Shown: positions 18,325-27,882 of the stretch, one piece after another
Layout of the letters: every line of letters begins with the position of its first letter
How positions within the stretch are numbered: the first letter of the stretch is position 1
From: JAFGUF01 sp040883315
Lineage (GTDB): Bacteria > Bacillota > Clostridia > Christensenellales > UMGS416
Length of the DNA: 64,000 nucleotides
Reading direction: 5' to 3'
NCBI GenBank assembly: GCA_040883315.1
Contig: JBFLKU010000010.1
Coordinates: 1-64,000, forward strand
Translations under genes and position numbers: made by a program
The notes under the pieces: generated by a model
What the model was told of the DNA's origin: nothing
The model's database searches: none
Seen by the model: only the letters and a program-made list of their open reading frames with translations

Positions 18325-19863
18325 ATGGCAAAAAAAGAAAAACAAAAAAAGAAAATATTTTTAAAGTTCAAGAGCATAACAACCACTATGTTCTTTTTCA
18401 GCCTTGCCACCATAGCCTTTGTGCTTCTGATAGGATATGTACTGACAGGGGTGATAGCCCCCAGAGTGTACAGCAACTCTGTGATGAACGAAATACAGAA
18501 CAATCTGCAAAATACTCTATCGTACTACGAGATAACTCTGGAAGATGTAAAGGAAAACCCAAACATAATAATTATAGCGAGCGATTCCTCGCCGCTTTAT
18601 AATCCGGCTGATAATTCTATAGTAGTCTCCACTGCGCCGGGAATAGTGACCGTGAATTCGCTTTTTAATGCGCTGGCAATGAGCCACGGTGCAGTGATAG
18701 AGATAGTGGATGAGAGCGGCGAAACAGTGTATGAAACACCAGACTGGTTTAAGGAAAACGTAAAAGGGCTTCGCGGAAATAACAGCTCCCCCAAATACCT
18801 AAAAAGTAATTTCTTCTTGGAAGAATTCATCGAGGACAATCTGTGGATCTACCGCACCACCACACTAAGCATGGAGCAGGACTACACGATGAATGTACGC
18901 ATGGACTTGCGCTCATTCAACCAAAATATATATATTTTCAATAGGATATTTTTCTACATGCTGACATTGGGCGGCATATTCGCTGTGCTTTTCTCCGTGA
19001 TGCTTTCTTTGATAGTCACCAAGCCATTGAAGGAGCTAAAGAGAATAGCATCTGCCATGGAAAACATGGATTTCTCCATACGCTACAGCAAAAACAGAGG
19101 CGATGAAATAGGCGAGCTGGGCAATACACTAAACCACATGATGGATAGACTGGGCACAACAATAACACAGCTGAAGGCAGAGCTGCAGAAGGAAAAACGA
19201 ACTGACAAGCTCCGAAAGGAATTCGTGGCGCAGGTATCCCACGAGCTGAAAACCCCAGTTGCAATAGTTTCCAACTACACAGAGGCCTTGCTGGACGGCG
19301 TAGCCGACACCAAGCAGGAGCAGCAGGACTACCTGAACACCATCGAGAGCGAATGCCGCAAAATGGCACACATAATAAACGACCTGCTGGATCTATCCCA
19401 AATGGAGGCAGGAACATTCAAGATAAATAAATCAAAATTCCAGCTAAAGGATTTGATAGAGGATATAGTGGTCAGATACGACAACCTGACCAAGGGCAAA
19501 GTGCAATTTATAAAGGACATAAAAATAGGCAGCATAGCCCTGCACGGCGATGAGCTGCGAATAGAGCAGGCAGTATCTAATCTGCTATCCAATGCGGTGA
19601 AACATACTGCACAGGATGGATACATCAAGCTGACTGTCACCGATGAAAAGAGTATGGTCAATATTCAGGTGGAAAATGAAGGCGAGCCAATAGACGATGA
19701 GCTGATGCTGCACATATGGGATTCCTTCACCAAGGGAAGCGATGAAAAAGGAGCAGGTCTTGGTCTTTCCATCACCAAGAGCATAGTGGACGTCCACGGC
19801 GGCGAATACTATGTGCAAAACCTTGACAATGCAGTGCTGTTTGGCATACGGCTGCCGAAGTAA
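18325..19863 (+). CDS. Sensor histidine kinase
   Basis: A 512-residue membrane kinase. A transmembrane helix at about 22-45 and another at about 205-231 flank an about 160-residue extracellular sensor. A HAMP linker (KPLKELKRIASAMENMDFS) follows, then HisKA with the phospho-acceptor His306 in VSHELKTP, and the HATPase domain with an N-box (SNLLSNAVKH), DSFTKG and GAGLGLSITKSIV. It is partner to the upstream response regulator; the lysine-rich N-terminus is cytoplasmic. Confidence 0.95.
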   Translation: MAKKEKQKKKIFLKFKSITTTMFFFSLATIAFVLLIGYVLTGVIAPRVYSNSVMNEIQNNLQNTLSYYEITLEDVKENPNIIIIASDSSPLYNPADNSIVVSTAPGIVTVNSLFNALAMSHGAVIEIVDESGETVYETPDWFKENVKGLRGNNSSPKYLKSNFFLEEFIEDNLWIYRTTTLSMEQDYTMNVRMDLRSFNQNIYIFNRIFFYMLTLGGIFAVLFSVMLSLIVTKPLKELKRIASAMENMDFSIRYSKNRGDEIGELGNTLNHMMDRLGTTITQLKAELQKEKRTDKLRKEFVAQVSHELKTPVAIVSNYTEALLDGVADTKQEQQDYLNTIESECRKMAHIINDLLDLSQMEAGTFKINKSKFQLKDLIEDIVVRYDNLTKGKVQFIKDIKIGSIALHGDELRIEQAVSNLLSNAVKHTAQDGYIKLTVTDEKSMVNIQVENEGEPIDDELMLHIWDSFTKGSDEKGAGLGLSITKSIVDVHGGEYYVQNLDNAVLFGIRLPK

Positions 19864-19876
19864 CAAAAATACTTTT

Positions 19877-19912
19877 AAAAAGCACCAGTTAAAATCTGGT
19901 GCTTTAGTTTAT
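19877..19912 (+). terminator. Terminator of the two-component operon
   Basis: Stem AAAGCACCAG/CTGGTGCTTT with a 7-nt loop, followed by TAGTTTATT, 16 bp after the kinase stop codon. Confidence 0.75.
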
Positions 19913-19941
19913 TGTATCTAGTCATAATACTATGGTATAAT
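19912..19941 (+). promoter_or_regulatory. Promoter giving a near-leaderless transcript
   Basis: TTGTAT, 18 bp, TATAAT. The -10 ends only 6 bp before the ATG at 19948, so transcription would begin at or beside the start codon. Confidence 0.55.
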
Positions 19942-19947
19942 TTACTA

Positions 19948-20598
19948 ATGATATTTAGATATAAAAAAACAACAGTAAATCATAAAGGAAAAGAATATAC
20001 TATTTGCGTTCCCAAATACGAATTTACCAAAAATACATTTCTCAATGAATTGAATACAAAAGATTTTTATATCGTTTCTTCAAACACAGATCATAAAGAG
20101 CTTAGCGATGCAATGCATTTTATTGCCGAACATAAAGATATTATTTTATATATACCTTTCAGTAAAAATAAAAACCCATTTTTAGGAAACGCTCGCCCTT
20201 ATATGCCTCCCCAATTAGATTTAGTTTGCGTTCATCATTCTATGCAATTTCGTCAAAAAGAATGGAAAGAAATAAGAAACAAAATAAAAAATAATTTTGT
20301 AAATTGTAATTTCGATATTGATGATAAAGAATTACCTCATTATTGTTGGAGTGATTTCTTCAAAAGTGAGAACAACGACTATATAGATATATATAAAAAT
20401 TTTTCTACTTTAATTATTACCGGCAGCAGCAAAACATTTAACTTCATTGCAGATAGAGCTTTTGAGTTGTCGCAATATAAATATAATGATGTTTATTTCG
20501 AACACGAACATTTATCTGAACTTTTCAAACGCACAGATAAAAAGCAAGAATGGCGTGAAGTAAGCCTATATCTCATAGACAAAATAGAAAACTATTAA
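19948..20598 (+). CDS. Hypothetical protein, probably leaderless, AT-rich
   Basis: A 216-residue soluble protein, rich in Lys, Asn, Phe and Tyr, not recognised. It has no signal peptide or membrane segment. It uses AT-ending codons much more than its neighbours, a possible sign of recent acquisition. I chose the ATG at 19948; an in-frame TTG at 19912 lies inside the -35 box. No ribosome site precedes the ATG, and the -10 box TATAAT ends 6 bp upstream, so the mRNA is likely leaderless. It converges with the helicase-loader gene, its stop only 1 bp from that gene's end. Confidence 0.6.
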   Translation: MIFRYKKTTVNHKGKEYTICVPKYEFTKNTFLNELNTKDFYIVSSNTDHKELSDAMHFIAEHKDIILYIPFSKNKNPFLGNARPYMPPQLDLVCVHHSMQFRQKEWKEIRNKIKNNFVNCNFDIDDKELPHYCWSDFFKSENNDYIDIYKNFSTLIITGSSKTFNFIADRAFELSQYKYNDVYFEHEHLSELFKRTDKKQEWREVSLYLIDKIENY

Positions 20599-20599
20599 C

Positions 20600-21559
20600 C
20601 TACCTCCGCCTTAGATCATCCCCTAAAATGTTCATCAAGGCAGTATTTGTGGTGGATGCCACTCTGGATGATATCCTGTAGCCATATCTATCTTCCATGG
20701 CTTTTGGCTGTAGATTGGTGACGATAATGGTGTGCTTTTTGCTGGTGAGCCTGTGCTCCACTATGTCATATAGGGTCTCAACGGTGATGTTTCTCAGCAC
20801 CGGTTCAGCACCCAAATCATCTATTATAAGCAAATCGCATGTTTTGAAAAATGATATTACGGAGTTGTCTCTGCTGTTTATCACCTTCAGCATTGCTTCG
20901 TTTATTCCGCTGGCTTTGGTGTTTACTACGCTATAGCCTTTTTTTATTATCTCATGTGCTATGCAGCTGGACATGTAGCTTTTCCCCACGCCTGTAGCAC
21001 CCACAAATAAAGCCTGCAGCTTTTTTGTGCCGGGGAAGCTCTCGCACCATTTTTGTGCCCTCTCCTTCATATATAGGATGTGCTCTCTTTGGTTTCTGCC
21101 CTCTTTATCCACCTTTTTATCGGCGGGAAATATGCTGATGTCGAAATTATCAAATGTAGCATCTTCCATCAGGTTTTGGTTTGCCAATATCTGCTTGGTT
21201 GCTTTGTTTATCAGGCAGTGGCAGTATGTTTTCTCGCCCTCGCCCACAAACCCAGTGTCTTGGCAGTCTGGGCATTCGAATTTTATCTCTAATTCAGATA
21301 CATCAATATCATTTGCCTTGCAGGCATATTCCAGCTCTCTATAGTATTGCTTTCTCTGCTTTTCTATGTCTGCGCTCTCGCCCTTCAGCTTTGCCATAGC
21401 CTGTGCTGCCCTAGCAGATGAATACTCCTCACGTGCTTTTTTGAAATTTGTGCTGCCTGAAAATAGCTGCTTGTATATGCCGTTCACTCTTGCCTGCTCA
21501 CGTGCTCTTTTGCTGGCGTATTCTTCCAGTATGTTCTTTATCTCGCCTGCTATTGCCAT
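20600..21559 (-). CDS. DnaI/DnaC-like helicase loader ATPase
   Basis: A 319-residue AAA+ protein that should load the replicative helicase. The N-terminal part carries a zinc site (CPDCQDTGFVGEGEKTYCHC), as in Firmicute DnaI. The ATPase core has Walker A GATGVGKS, Walker B LLIIDDLGAEP, sensor motif TIIVTNL and an arginine-rich C-terminus (YRISSRV). It follows a DnaD-type gene with a one-base stop/start overlap, the usual primosome arrangement in Firmicutes. Confidence 0.9.
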   Translation of the reverse strand: MAIAGEIKNILEEYASKRAREQARVNGIYKQLFSGSTNFKKAREEYSSARAAQAMAKLKGESADIEKQRKQYYRELEYACKANDIDVSELEIKFECPDCQDTGFVGEGEKTYCHCLINKATKQILANQNLMEDATFDNFDISIFPADKKVDKEGRNQREHILYMKERAQKWCESFPGTKKLQALFVGATGVGKSYMSSCIAHEIIKKGYSVVNTKASGINEAMLKVINSRDNSVISFFKTCDLLIIDDLGAEPVLRNITVETLYDIVEHRLTSKKHTIIVTNLQPKAMEDRYGYRISSRVASTTNTALMNILGDDLRRR

Positions 21560-22941
21560 CAGGACATCTCCTCCATAGACTCAAATATATCCTCGAAGGA
21601 GCTGCTGCCGTGGGCAATGTCTCCCTGATTTATGCTGCTTATTTTGCCGCTGTTTTTTTGTCCGCCCTTTAGTATGGCATTCATATATGGCTGTTTTTTG
21701 TCTGCATTCATAGCCTGTGCTGCGGCGTTGATTATGTCATCATGGCTGTATCCTGCCTCTATCCAGCGCATATATGCCCTCTTTTCATTGGGTGCTGCAT
21801 TTCTGGTTTCGCCGAATGCTGCCACCATAGCATTGGCAGCCAGTGCTATTTGTGCCATGGCGTCCAGCTTGTCCATCATCATGGTGTCGTCTGCCACGCC
21901 TGTGCCAGCCCATTTCGCCACCACCTTGTGCATGTCTTCTATTTTCTCTACGCCCTCTTGCTTCAGTGCTATTGCCACACGTGTCAGCACCTTGTGGGAA
22001 AACCCCAGCTTTCGCATAGCCTTATATTCATTTTCAGTTTTTTCATCATATTTCGATGTATTGTATAGAATCTTTGTAATCTCACGCAGCCTCTCCGCCA
22101 TGCTCAAATGCTCCTGCATGTCCTCGTATGTGCGGATGCCTTTATTGCTCCAGTCGGTCAGCACGCTGTCCAGATACTTGAATTTATTTCCGCTGACACC
22201 CACCATTTGCTTTCTTGCCTGGTTGATTACGGCCTCTGTCATTTCGTATTTTTCTGTCCACTTTTTGTACATGACTATCTCGTCTTTTGTGGCTACTCTG
22301 TTTTCATTCCATGATTTCAGCAGCTTGGTTGCTCCGCTCTCCCACGCACTGCTTATTATCAGGTAGTTTTCTGCCTCTTCGTACGAATCTATTTCCTTTT
22401 CCACCATGGTGGCTATCACTTTGTCTATGTAGGATAGGGAAACCCTTGTGCCCTTTTTGTCCACGCACCATGCCACCACCAGCGCTATCATGCCGGATGA
22501 CCATTTGTATGTCTCCGCCCAGCCCAGCACTTTTTGTGTCTCGAATGTATTCAGCAGACGTCTGCCGCCGAAAGACTGCTGTATCTGCATTATCAGCTCC
22601 TGCTTGTCGTGGATATTGTTTTTGATGGGTTTTTCATTCTGCAGCATGTATTTAATATTTTTAACGCTGACAATAAAAGGTCTGCGGCTCTCTATCTCAA
22701 TCAAAGATAGCTGTGCCCAGTATATCAGGGCCTTTTTCACCTCGTCCTCTTCCATTCCCAGCTCTTTTGCCACGTCTTTCACATCATAGTCATCATGGGG
22801 GTAATAGCATATATTAAGCAAAAAAAGATACACCTTCACGTAGTCTCCCGGTGCTCTCATCATATATTCTGTTATAAACATATTTTCTACAGGTGTCACA
22901 TCGAACATAGAGCTGCCCTGTGCAAAGCCTTTTACCAACAT
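21559..22941 (-). CDS. DnaD-domain primosome protein
   Basis: A 460-residue protein of the DnaB/DnaD class that acts in loading the helicase at the origin or at stalled forks. The N-terminal winged-helix part (FLLNICYYPHDDYDVKDVAKELGMEEDEVKKAL) is followed by repeated helical DnaD modules (about 190-260 and 260-330) with the YKxW-type pattern MYKKWTEKYEMTEAVI. The start is an ATG at 22941, with GAGGGAG ahead of it; a TTG 15 bp upstream is less likely. It is coupled to the DnaI-like gene. Confidence 0.85.
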   Translation of the reverse strand: MLVKGFAQGSSMFDVTPVENMFITEYMMRAPGDYVKVYLFLLNICYYPHDDYDVKDVAKELGMEEDEVKKALIYWAQLSLIEIESRRPFIVSVKNIKYMLQNEKPIKNNIHDKQELIMQIQQSFGGRRLLNTFETQKVLGWAETYKWSSGMIALVVAWCVDKKGTRVSLSYIDKVIATMVEKEIDSYEEAENYLIISSAWESGATKLLKSWNENRVATKDEIVMYKKWTEKYEMTEAVINQARKQMVGVSGNKFKYLDSVLTDWSNKGIRTYEDMQEHLSMAERLREITKILYNTSKYDEKTENEYKAMRKLGFSHKVLTRVAIALKQEGVEKIEDMHKVVAKWAGTGVADDTMMMDKLDAMAQIALAANAMVAAFGETRNAAPNEKRAYMRWIEAGYSHDDIINAAAQAMNADKKQPYMNAILKGGQKNSGKISSINQGDIAHGSSSFEDIFESMEEMS

Positions 22942-23022
22942 AATAATCTCCCTCAACTCACTAGTAACATATTAATTATACTATCACACTTTTTATATAT
23001 TTTATAGTAGCAAATTTTAAGG

Positions 23023-23051
23023 TTGTATCTTAATTAATATTTCTATATAAT
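23023..23051 (+). promoter_or_regulatory. Promoter of the aminotransferase gene
   Basis: TTGTAT, 17 bp, TATAAT, 29 bp before the ATG at 23081. Confidence 0.65.
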
Positions 23052-23080
23052 TAAATCAATACAAAAAGAGAGGAAAAGAC

Positions 23081-24259
23081 ATGATATCAAAACAAATAGA
23101 GCAAGACCTTTCAAAATCCTCAATGATTAGAAAGATGTTTGAGGAGGGAAAAAGACTGAAAGAAATGTACGGCGAAGAGAACGTATTTGATTTTTCGCTG
23201 GGCAACCCTGCCCTGCAGCCTCCAAAAGAGCTGCTGGACTCTCTGCTAAAGCACGCAACAGAGCCGAATGTGCACCAATACATGCTGAACGCCGGCTACG
23301 AGGATGTGCGCCAAAAGGTGGCAGAGCACCACAACAAATCCACAGAAAAAGTCACATTAACACAGAAAAACATAGTGATGACAGTGGGTGCAGCAGGCGG
23401 ACTGAACGTGACCCTAAAGGCACTTTTGAACCCGGATGACGAGGTGATAGTGCTGGCTCCGTATTTCGTAGACTATTTGTTTTACATAAAAAATTACCTC
23501 GGCACTCCTGTTATCGTGCAGACCAAAAAGGACAGCTTCCAGCTGGACATAGAAAACATTAAATCAGCACTTACAAAAAATACAAAAGCTATCATTCTGA
23601 ATTCGCCAAACAACCCAACGGGCGTAATATACCCTAAGGAAGACTTGGAGAAACTAGCCGCTGCGCTCAAAGAATTTGAGGAGGCAAACGGCACAAACAT
23701 AGCGATAATATCTGACGAACCATACAACCAGCTGAACTACGAGCTGCCCGTTCCGAATCTTTTGGATATTTTCGAAAATGTAATAGTAATTAATTCCTTT
23801 TCAAAGTCTCTGTCACTGGCAGGCGGCAGAATAGGATATGTGATAGCCAGCCCCAAAATAGCTGACATAGATTTGGTGCTGGGAGCAATAGTTTTCTCCA
23901 CACGCACACTGGGCTTTGTGAATGCACCTGCCCTATATCAAAAGGCAATAGCCGATGCACTGGATTTGCCATCCAATAAAGACCACTACAAAAAGCTGCG
24001 TGATGCACTGCTATCTATTGTCCGCGGAGCAGGCTTTGAATGCATAGAGCCTGACGGGGCATTTTATCTTTTCGTAAAGAGCCCAATCCCCGATGACGTA
24101 GCCTTTGCAGCATCAGCCGCCAAATACAATATACTGCTGGTTCCCGGCTCTGGGTTTGGCTGCCCGGGGTATTTCCGCCTGGCATACTGCGGAGACCTGA
24201 AGACCATTGAAAACTCCAAGGATGCATTTGAAAAGCTAGGCAAGGAATACGGACTTTAG
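23081..24259 (+). CDS. PLP-dependent class I/II aminotransferase
   Basis: A 392-residue fold-type I aminotransferase. It has the conserved NPNNPTG-type loop (NSPNNPTGV near 174-182), the Asp/Tyr pair SDEPYN (211-216), the PLP lysine Lys242 in SFSKSLSLAGGRIG, and a C-terminal Arg in YFRLAYCG. Such enzymes transfer amino groups between amino and keto acids; AspB-like aspartate or branched/aromatic substrates are all possible. A GAGAGGAAAAGAC ribosome site precedes the ATG. The methyltransferase gene follows 20 bp later. Confidence 0.9.
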   Translation: MISKQIEQDLSKSSMIRKMFEEGKRLKEMYGEENVFDFSLGNPALQPPKELLDSLLKHATEPNVHQYMLNAGYEDVRQKVAEHHNKSTEKVTLTQKNIVMTVGAAGGLNVTLKALLNPDDEVIVLAPYFVDYLFYIKNYLGTPVIVQTKKDSFQLDIENIKSALTKNTKAIILNSPNNPTGVIYPKEDLEKLAAALKEFEEANGTNIAIISDEPYNQLNYELPVPNLLDIFENVIVINSFSKSLSLAGGRIGYVIASPKIADIDLVLGAIVFSTRTLGFVNAPALYQKAIADALDLPSNKDHYKKLRDALLSIVRGAGFECIEPDGAFYLFVKSPIPDDVAFAASAAKYNILLVPGSGFGCPGYFRLAYCGDLKTIENSKDAFEKLGKEYGL

Positions 24260-24279
24260 AATATTTTAGGATAAGTGCC

Positions 24280-24936
24280 ATGTTTAAAGTACCACTATCT
24301 AAAATTAGGTATACGGAAGAACCTGAAAATTCAGAAGCATACACACAAAAGATGAACAAAGTATACACAAGGTATGCAAGAGCCTATGACGGCTTTATGG
24401 CTGTGTTTCCTTTGTGGAAAAAATGGATTTGTTCTGTTCTTCCATACATTGAAGGCGAACGTGTTCTGGAGGTTTCCTTTGGGCCTGCTTATCTTATGAG
24501 CAAAATGCCAGATGATATTGAGATTCATGGGCTGGATTACAATGATACAATGGTAACACGTGCTAAAGAGAAAATGCGCAAAATTAATAAAAAAGCGAAT
24601 ATAATTAAAGGCAATGTGGAAAGCCTGCCTTATCCTGATAACTATTTTGACACAGTTGTAAACACTATGGCTTTCAGCGGGTATCCTAATGGGCAAAAAG
24701 CGATGAGTGAGCTGACCAGGGTGATGAAACCTGATGGAAAGCTGCTGCTGATGGACTATGATTTCCCTGAAAACAGAAATGTATTTGGTTACCTTATGGT
24801 CAAACTGATAGAGACATCTGGGGATATCATACGAAATGTGGCGGAAATAATAGAAAACTGCGGCTGTACATACACCAAGAAGTCCATTGGCGGCTTTGGC
24901 TCCATTTTTCTTTTTATCATTAGAAAGTCTGGTTGA
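24280..24936 (+). CDS. Class I SAM-dependent methyltransferase
   Basis: A 218-residue methyltransferase of the Rossmann type. Motif I is VLEVSFGPAYL, a variant of the usual LDLGCGTG; motif II has the acidic ligand in IHGLDYND; DNYFDTVVNTMAFSGY and the LTRVMKPDGKLLLMDYDF segment complete the fold. The C-terminus is hydrophobic (IFLFIIRKSG). It probably shares a transcript with the upstream aminotransferase. The substrate is not evident; UbiE/MenG-like and small-molecule methyltransferases look similar. Confidence 0.85.
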   Translation: MFKVPLSKIRYTEEPENSEAYTQKMNKVYTRYARAYDGFMAVFPLWKKWICSVLPYIEGERVLEVSFGPAYLMSKMPDDIEIHGLDYNDTMVTRAKEKMRKINKKANIIKGNVESLPYPDNYFDTVVNTMAFSGYPNGQKAMSELTRVMKPDGKLLLMDYDFPENRNVFGYLMVKLIETSGDIIRNVAEIIENCGCTYTKKSIGGFGSIFLFIIRKSG

Positions 24937-25112
24937 TTTTTCAGTGAATCGATCAGCTATGGAGAAAAGCATATGAGCTATAAAGATATTTTTGTTATAT
25001 GAAAGGATTGTCTGATGATAGTTCTTTTTCATTTATATAATACATATAAACGAAAAACTTATAGTATAGAACTATTATAAACTGGCGATACCGTTATATT
25101 AAATTCAAATAG

Positions 25113-25139
25113 AAAAAGACCCGCCATATAAGCAGGTCT
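25113..25139 (-). terminator. Terminator of the aldo/keto reductase gene
   Basis: Minus-strand stem AGACCTGC/GCGGGTCT (one wobble pair) followed by TTTTTC, just after the stop codon. Confidence 0.65.
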
Positions 25140-25145
25140 CCATAT

Positions 25146-26258
25146 CTAAATATCTATTTTCTCATTAATATATCTCAGCCTCTCGATAATATCTAAATGC
25201 TGTGTGCAGGCTTCCTCGCATGCGCCGCACTCTATGCATGCGCTGGCTCTTGGGCTTCCTACCAAAGTGCCCCATTTGTATTCGCCCTCCTGCAGCTGAT
25301 CTTTCAGCTTCTCGTCCGTTTCCTTCCACATCAGCTTCTTGTTATAAAACTGCATATATGCAGGTATATTTATGTCCATAGGGCAGCCTTTCAGGCAGTA
25401 TCCGCACCCTGTGCACAGGCTGTTCATATTGTCGCCCAGGCTTTTTGATATGCTTTCCAAATCCGCCTGCGTGTATGGCGTGCAGTCGTCTGCAATGTCA
25501 CATGCCATGTCTATATGCTCTGTATTTGAAAATCCGTTTAGCGTCACAGTTATAGGGCTGGATATGCAGAATCGAAGTGCTGCCTGGGTGGGCGTGTCGC
25601 TGCCTCTGGATAGATACTGCAGCTTGTCCTCATTCTGTGGTATCACTCCGCCGCTAAGCGGATTCATTGCCACTATGCCTAGTCCATTTTCTACGCATGC
25701 CTCCACGCCTTTCCATCTGTATCTGGAATTCAGGATGTTTATGCCCATCAGTATGCCTTCCACTTTGCCGTCATCAGCTATCTGCTTTATCTCGCTGCCG
25801 CTCTGGTGGGATGAGCACACTATGTGCTTGATAAGCCCCATTTGCTGGCATTCCAACAGCGCATCATACTGCATGCCCTCCTGCATAGCCAGATGGTAGT
25901 GTGCCATCTCTCTTAGGCACCATATGTGATAAAAATCTATATAATCGCTCTTTAGCCTATCCAGCGATTTTTTCACTCCATCAATAAAGTCCTGCTTGCA
26001 TTTGCCAGCTGTAGGCATCATCTTTGTAGAGACAAAATAGTCTTCTCTCTTCATCTGCGAAAGAGCCTTGCCCATGATAAACTCGCTTTGATCACTGCAG
26101 TATCCCGGGGCTGTATCAAAATAGTTTATGCCCTTGTGTGATGCATAATGCACTAGGTCTATGTTTTCCTGCTCATCCTTTGCTATGTCGAACCTCATGC
26201 CGCCAAACCCAACAGCAGACACCATTTTGCCTGTGCTTCCATACTCCTTATATATCAT
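25146..26258 (-). CDS. Aldo/keto reductase with C-terminal 4Fe-4S domain
   Basis: A 370-residue two-part enzyme. Residues 1-280 form the aldo/keto reductase barrel: FDTAPGYC supplies the catalytic Asp and Tyr, VSTKM the Lys, and FYHIWCL the His. The C-terminal 90 residues carry two clusters of cysteines, CTGCGYCLKGCP and CIECGACEEAC, typical of ferredoxin-type 4Fe-4S sites. Such proteins are common in anaerobes and probably couple NAD(P)H to ferredoxin-type carriers; the substrate is unknown. The ATG at 26258 follows AAAAGGAGATATAAC. Confidence 0.92.
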   Translation of the reverse strand: MIYKEYGSTGKMVSAVGFGGMRFDIAKDEQENIDLVHYASHKGINYFDTAPGYCSDQSEFIMGKALSQMKREDYFVSTKMMPTAGKCKQDFIDGVKKSLDRLKSDYIDFYHIWCLREMAHYHLAMQEGMQYDALLECQQMGLIKHIVCSSHQSGSEIKQIADDGKVEGILMGINILNSRYRWKGVEACVENGLGIVAMNPLSGGVIPQNEDKLQYLSRGSDTPTQAALRFCISSPITVTLNGFSNTEHIDMACDIADDCTPYTQADLESISKSLGDNMNSLCTGCGYCLKGCPMDINIPAYMQFYNKKLMWKETDEKLKDQLQEGEYKWGTLVGSPRASACIECGACEEACTQHLDIIERLRYINEKIDI

Positions 26259-26323
26259 GTTATATCTCCTTTTGTTTATATGACTAATTATATAGCATTT
26301 TCTCATAATTACAATTGAGAATA

Positions 26324-26357
26324 CAAAAAAGCAGAGAGTCAATTGACTTTCTGCTTT
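26324..26357 (-). terminator. Terminator of the anchored hypothetical gene
   Basis: Stem AAAGCAGAGAGTC/GACTTTCTGCTTT (imperfect) with a 4-nt loop and a T-run on the minus strand, 20 bp after the stop of the gene at 26378. Confidence 0.8.
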
Positions 26358-26377
26358 CGAATATTATTTGTTAATTT

Positions 26378-27574
26378 CTAGTTTTGTGTGTCATAAGGAT
26401 ACAGGAAGAAATCACCCAATACCACGTCCAGCGTGCCCTTTGTGCCCTTCTTCTGTGTCAGCATTATCTTCAGCTGAAGCGTGCCCTGAGGCAGCATAAC
26501 CACTTGGTCATTCAGCACATCGTTATACATCATATACTCGTCCAATAGACTGTTATAAATTTCTACTCCATCTGCATACATACGGACGTCATAATATCCA
26601 TATTCGGATGATATTCCGTATGATCCCTCTACGTCTACAAACAAGTCAAATTGTATCTTTTCATATAGACCCTGCAGATTGTAGGTGATGGTATCATTTC
26701 CCCAGTCTTTTGATATCACCTTGCTCGGTATAAACATGCCAATACCAGATGAATAAACTTGGTTGGCGTTTTGGAATGGTCTCTCTTTTGTAACATTCCA
26801 TTTTGTTATATATAGCTTTCCACCCTTTGAAAAAGGCTCCATCGGCTGCATAGAGTCTATCAGCACATATTCCGGTGCTGGCTCTTCTGATGGCTCTGGT
26901 TCAGGTGTTATCTGAACGATATTCGGGTCTGTTGTGAATACTTGATTAGGCGTTACAAAAGCTTCCATATTCGGCTCAGAAAGCTGTTCTTTTTTACTGC
27001 TAAATAACTTGGAAATGCCGATTCCTGCACCTGCCAGCACTAATATGGCTATGAACAATGTGACATATGCACCATATTGTCTCATAAATCTATTAAATCT
27101 ATATCCGCTTGGCATCATATCCGGCTCTGGCGAATAGCTGCCCATGCCGCTTATTGGCACCTTGTATTCAGGTGTAAACTGCTGGGTAGGCGCAAATCCG
27201 CTTTTATCTGATTCTCTTGAAAGCCACTGCCCGATTTCTCTGCAGTCGGATAGACATGCATTAGCCAAGTCTATGGAGCTGTTTATATCGTTTATCTGCC
27301 TGCCTGCTGCTGTGCGCACATTGTGGAATTTTTGCAGTATCTCCACGGGAACATATCCACATGCCTGCAATGCTTCCAGCTTCTCCAGCTGTGTTGCGCC
27401 GCCGGGAACTTGTATTTCATATATATCCAGTGCAACATCTGCACTCCACATTGTAAATTTTTCCAATGATTTCATAGCAGATGCAGGGATAATATCCACC
27501 AGTCTGCTAGCATCCGCAGCAATAGCCGCCAGTTTTGGCCATTTGCCTCTTAAAAAATCAAATTCTGATGCCAT
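26378..27574 (-). CDS. Single-pass membrane protein with NPCBM-like extracellular domain
   Basis: A 398-residue protein: an N-terminal cytoplasmic helical domain (about 1-120) reminiscent of DUF4145, a Pro/Gly-rich linker, a transmembrane helix at about 171-190, a Pro/Glu linker, and an extracellular beta domain (about 255-398). The latter has features of NPCBM-type carbohydrate-binding modules: YNLQGLYEKIQFDLFVD, then GYYDVRMYADGVEIY and TLQLKIMLTQ. It could sense or bind a wall polymer and signal inward. Both domain names are tentative. Confidence 0.65.
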   Translation of the reverse strand: MASEFDFLRGKWPKLAAIAADASRLVDIIPASAMKSLEKFTMWSADVALDIYEIQVPGGATQLEKLEALQACGYVPVEILQKFHNVRTAAGRQINDINSSIDLANACLSDCREIGQWLSRESDKSGFAPTQQFTPEYKVPISGMGSYSPEPDMMPSGYRFNRFMRQYGAYVTLFIAILVLAGAGIGISKLFSSKKEQLSEPNMEAFVTPNQVFTTDPNIVQITPEPEPSEEPAPEYVLIDSMQPMEPFSKGGKLYITKWNVTKERPFQNANQVYSSGIGMFIPSKVISKDWGNDTITYNLQGLYEKIQFDLFVDVEGSYGISSEYGYYDVRMYADGVEIYNSLLDEYMMYNDVLNDQVVMLPQGTLQLKIMLTQKKGTKGTLDVVLGDFFLYPYDTQN

Positions 27575-27696
27575 TTGATACCTCTATTCTTTAGTTCAAG
27601 TGTTGTTTAATATGTATAAATATTACGATATATTTACAATATCTCTAAGTATATTTTATATATATACACAAATAAGTCAAGTAAAATTAATAAATA

Positions 27697-27713
27697 GCTG
27701 ATATAATATCAGC
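27697..27713. repeat. Perfect palindrome
   Basis: GCTGATAT-A-ATATCAGC, an 8-bp inverted repeat around one central base. Confidence 0.6.
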
Positions 27714-27746
27714 CTACACCGGAAAATAACCGACTTTTTTAACTAT

Positions 27747-27806
27747 TATAGTACTATAACATATTTTTGCGGCTAGCTGAACAAAAAAATAATACTATAG
27801 TATTAT
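27747..27806. repeat. Pair of related AT-rich palindromes
   Basis: TATAGTACTATA (27747-27758) and ATAATACTATAGTATTAT (27789-27806) are both perfect palindromes and share the TACTATA core. Paired copies suggest binding sites for a dimeric protein. They end 48 bp upstream of the rpmH promoter. Confidence 0.5.
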
Positions 27807-27853
27807 ATAACGAAATATATACCTTAAATGTTTCTTATTTATTAGTTTAGTCA

Positions 27854-27882
27854 TTGACATAAAGGTATATCTTAAGTATAAT
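27854..27882 (+). promoter_or_regulatory. Consensus promoter of the rpmH operon
   Basis: Perfect TTGACA, 17 bp, perfect TATAAT, 97 bp upstream of the rpmH start codon. This is the strongest promoter in the window, as expected for a ribosomal protein operon. Confidence 0.9.

Noticed and set aside
17441..18331. Long open frame on the minus strand across the response-regulator gene
   Set aside because: It is fully antisense to a clear OmpR-type regulator, has no ribosome site and no recognisable domain; it follows from codon bias of the real gene.
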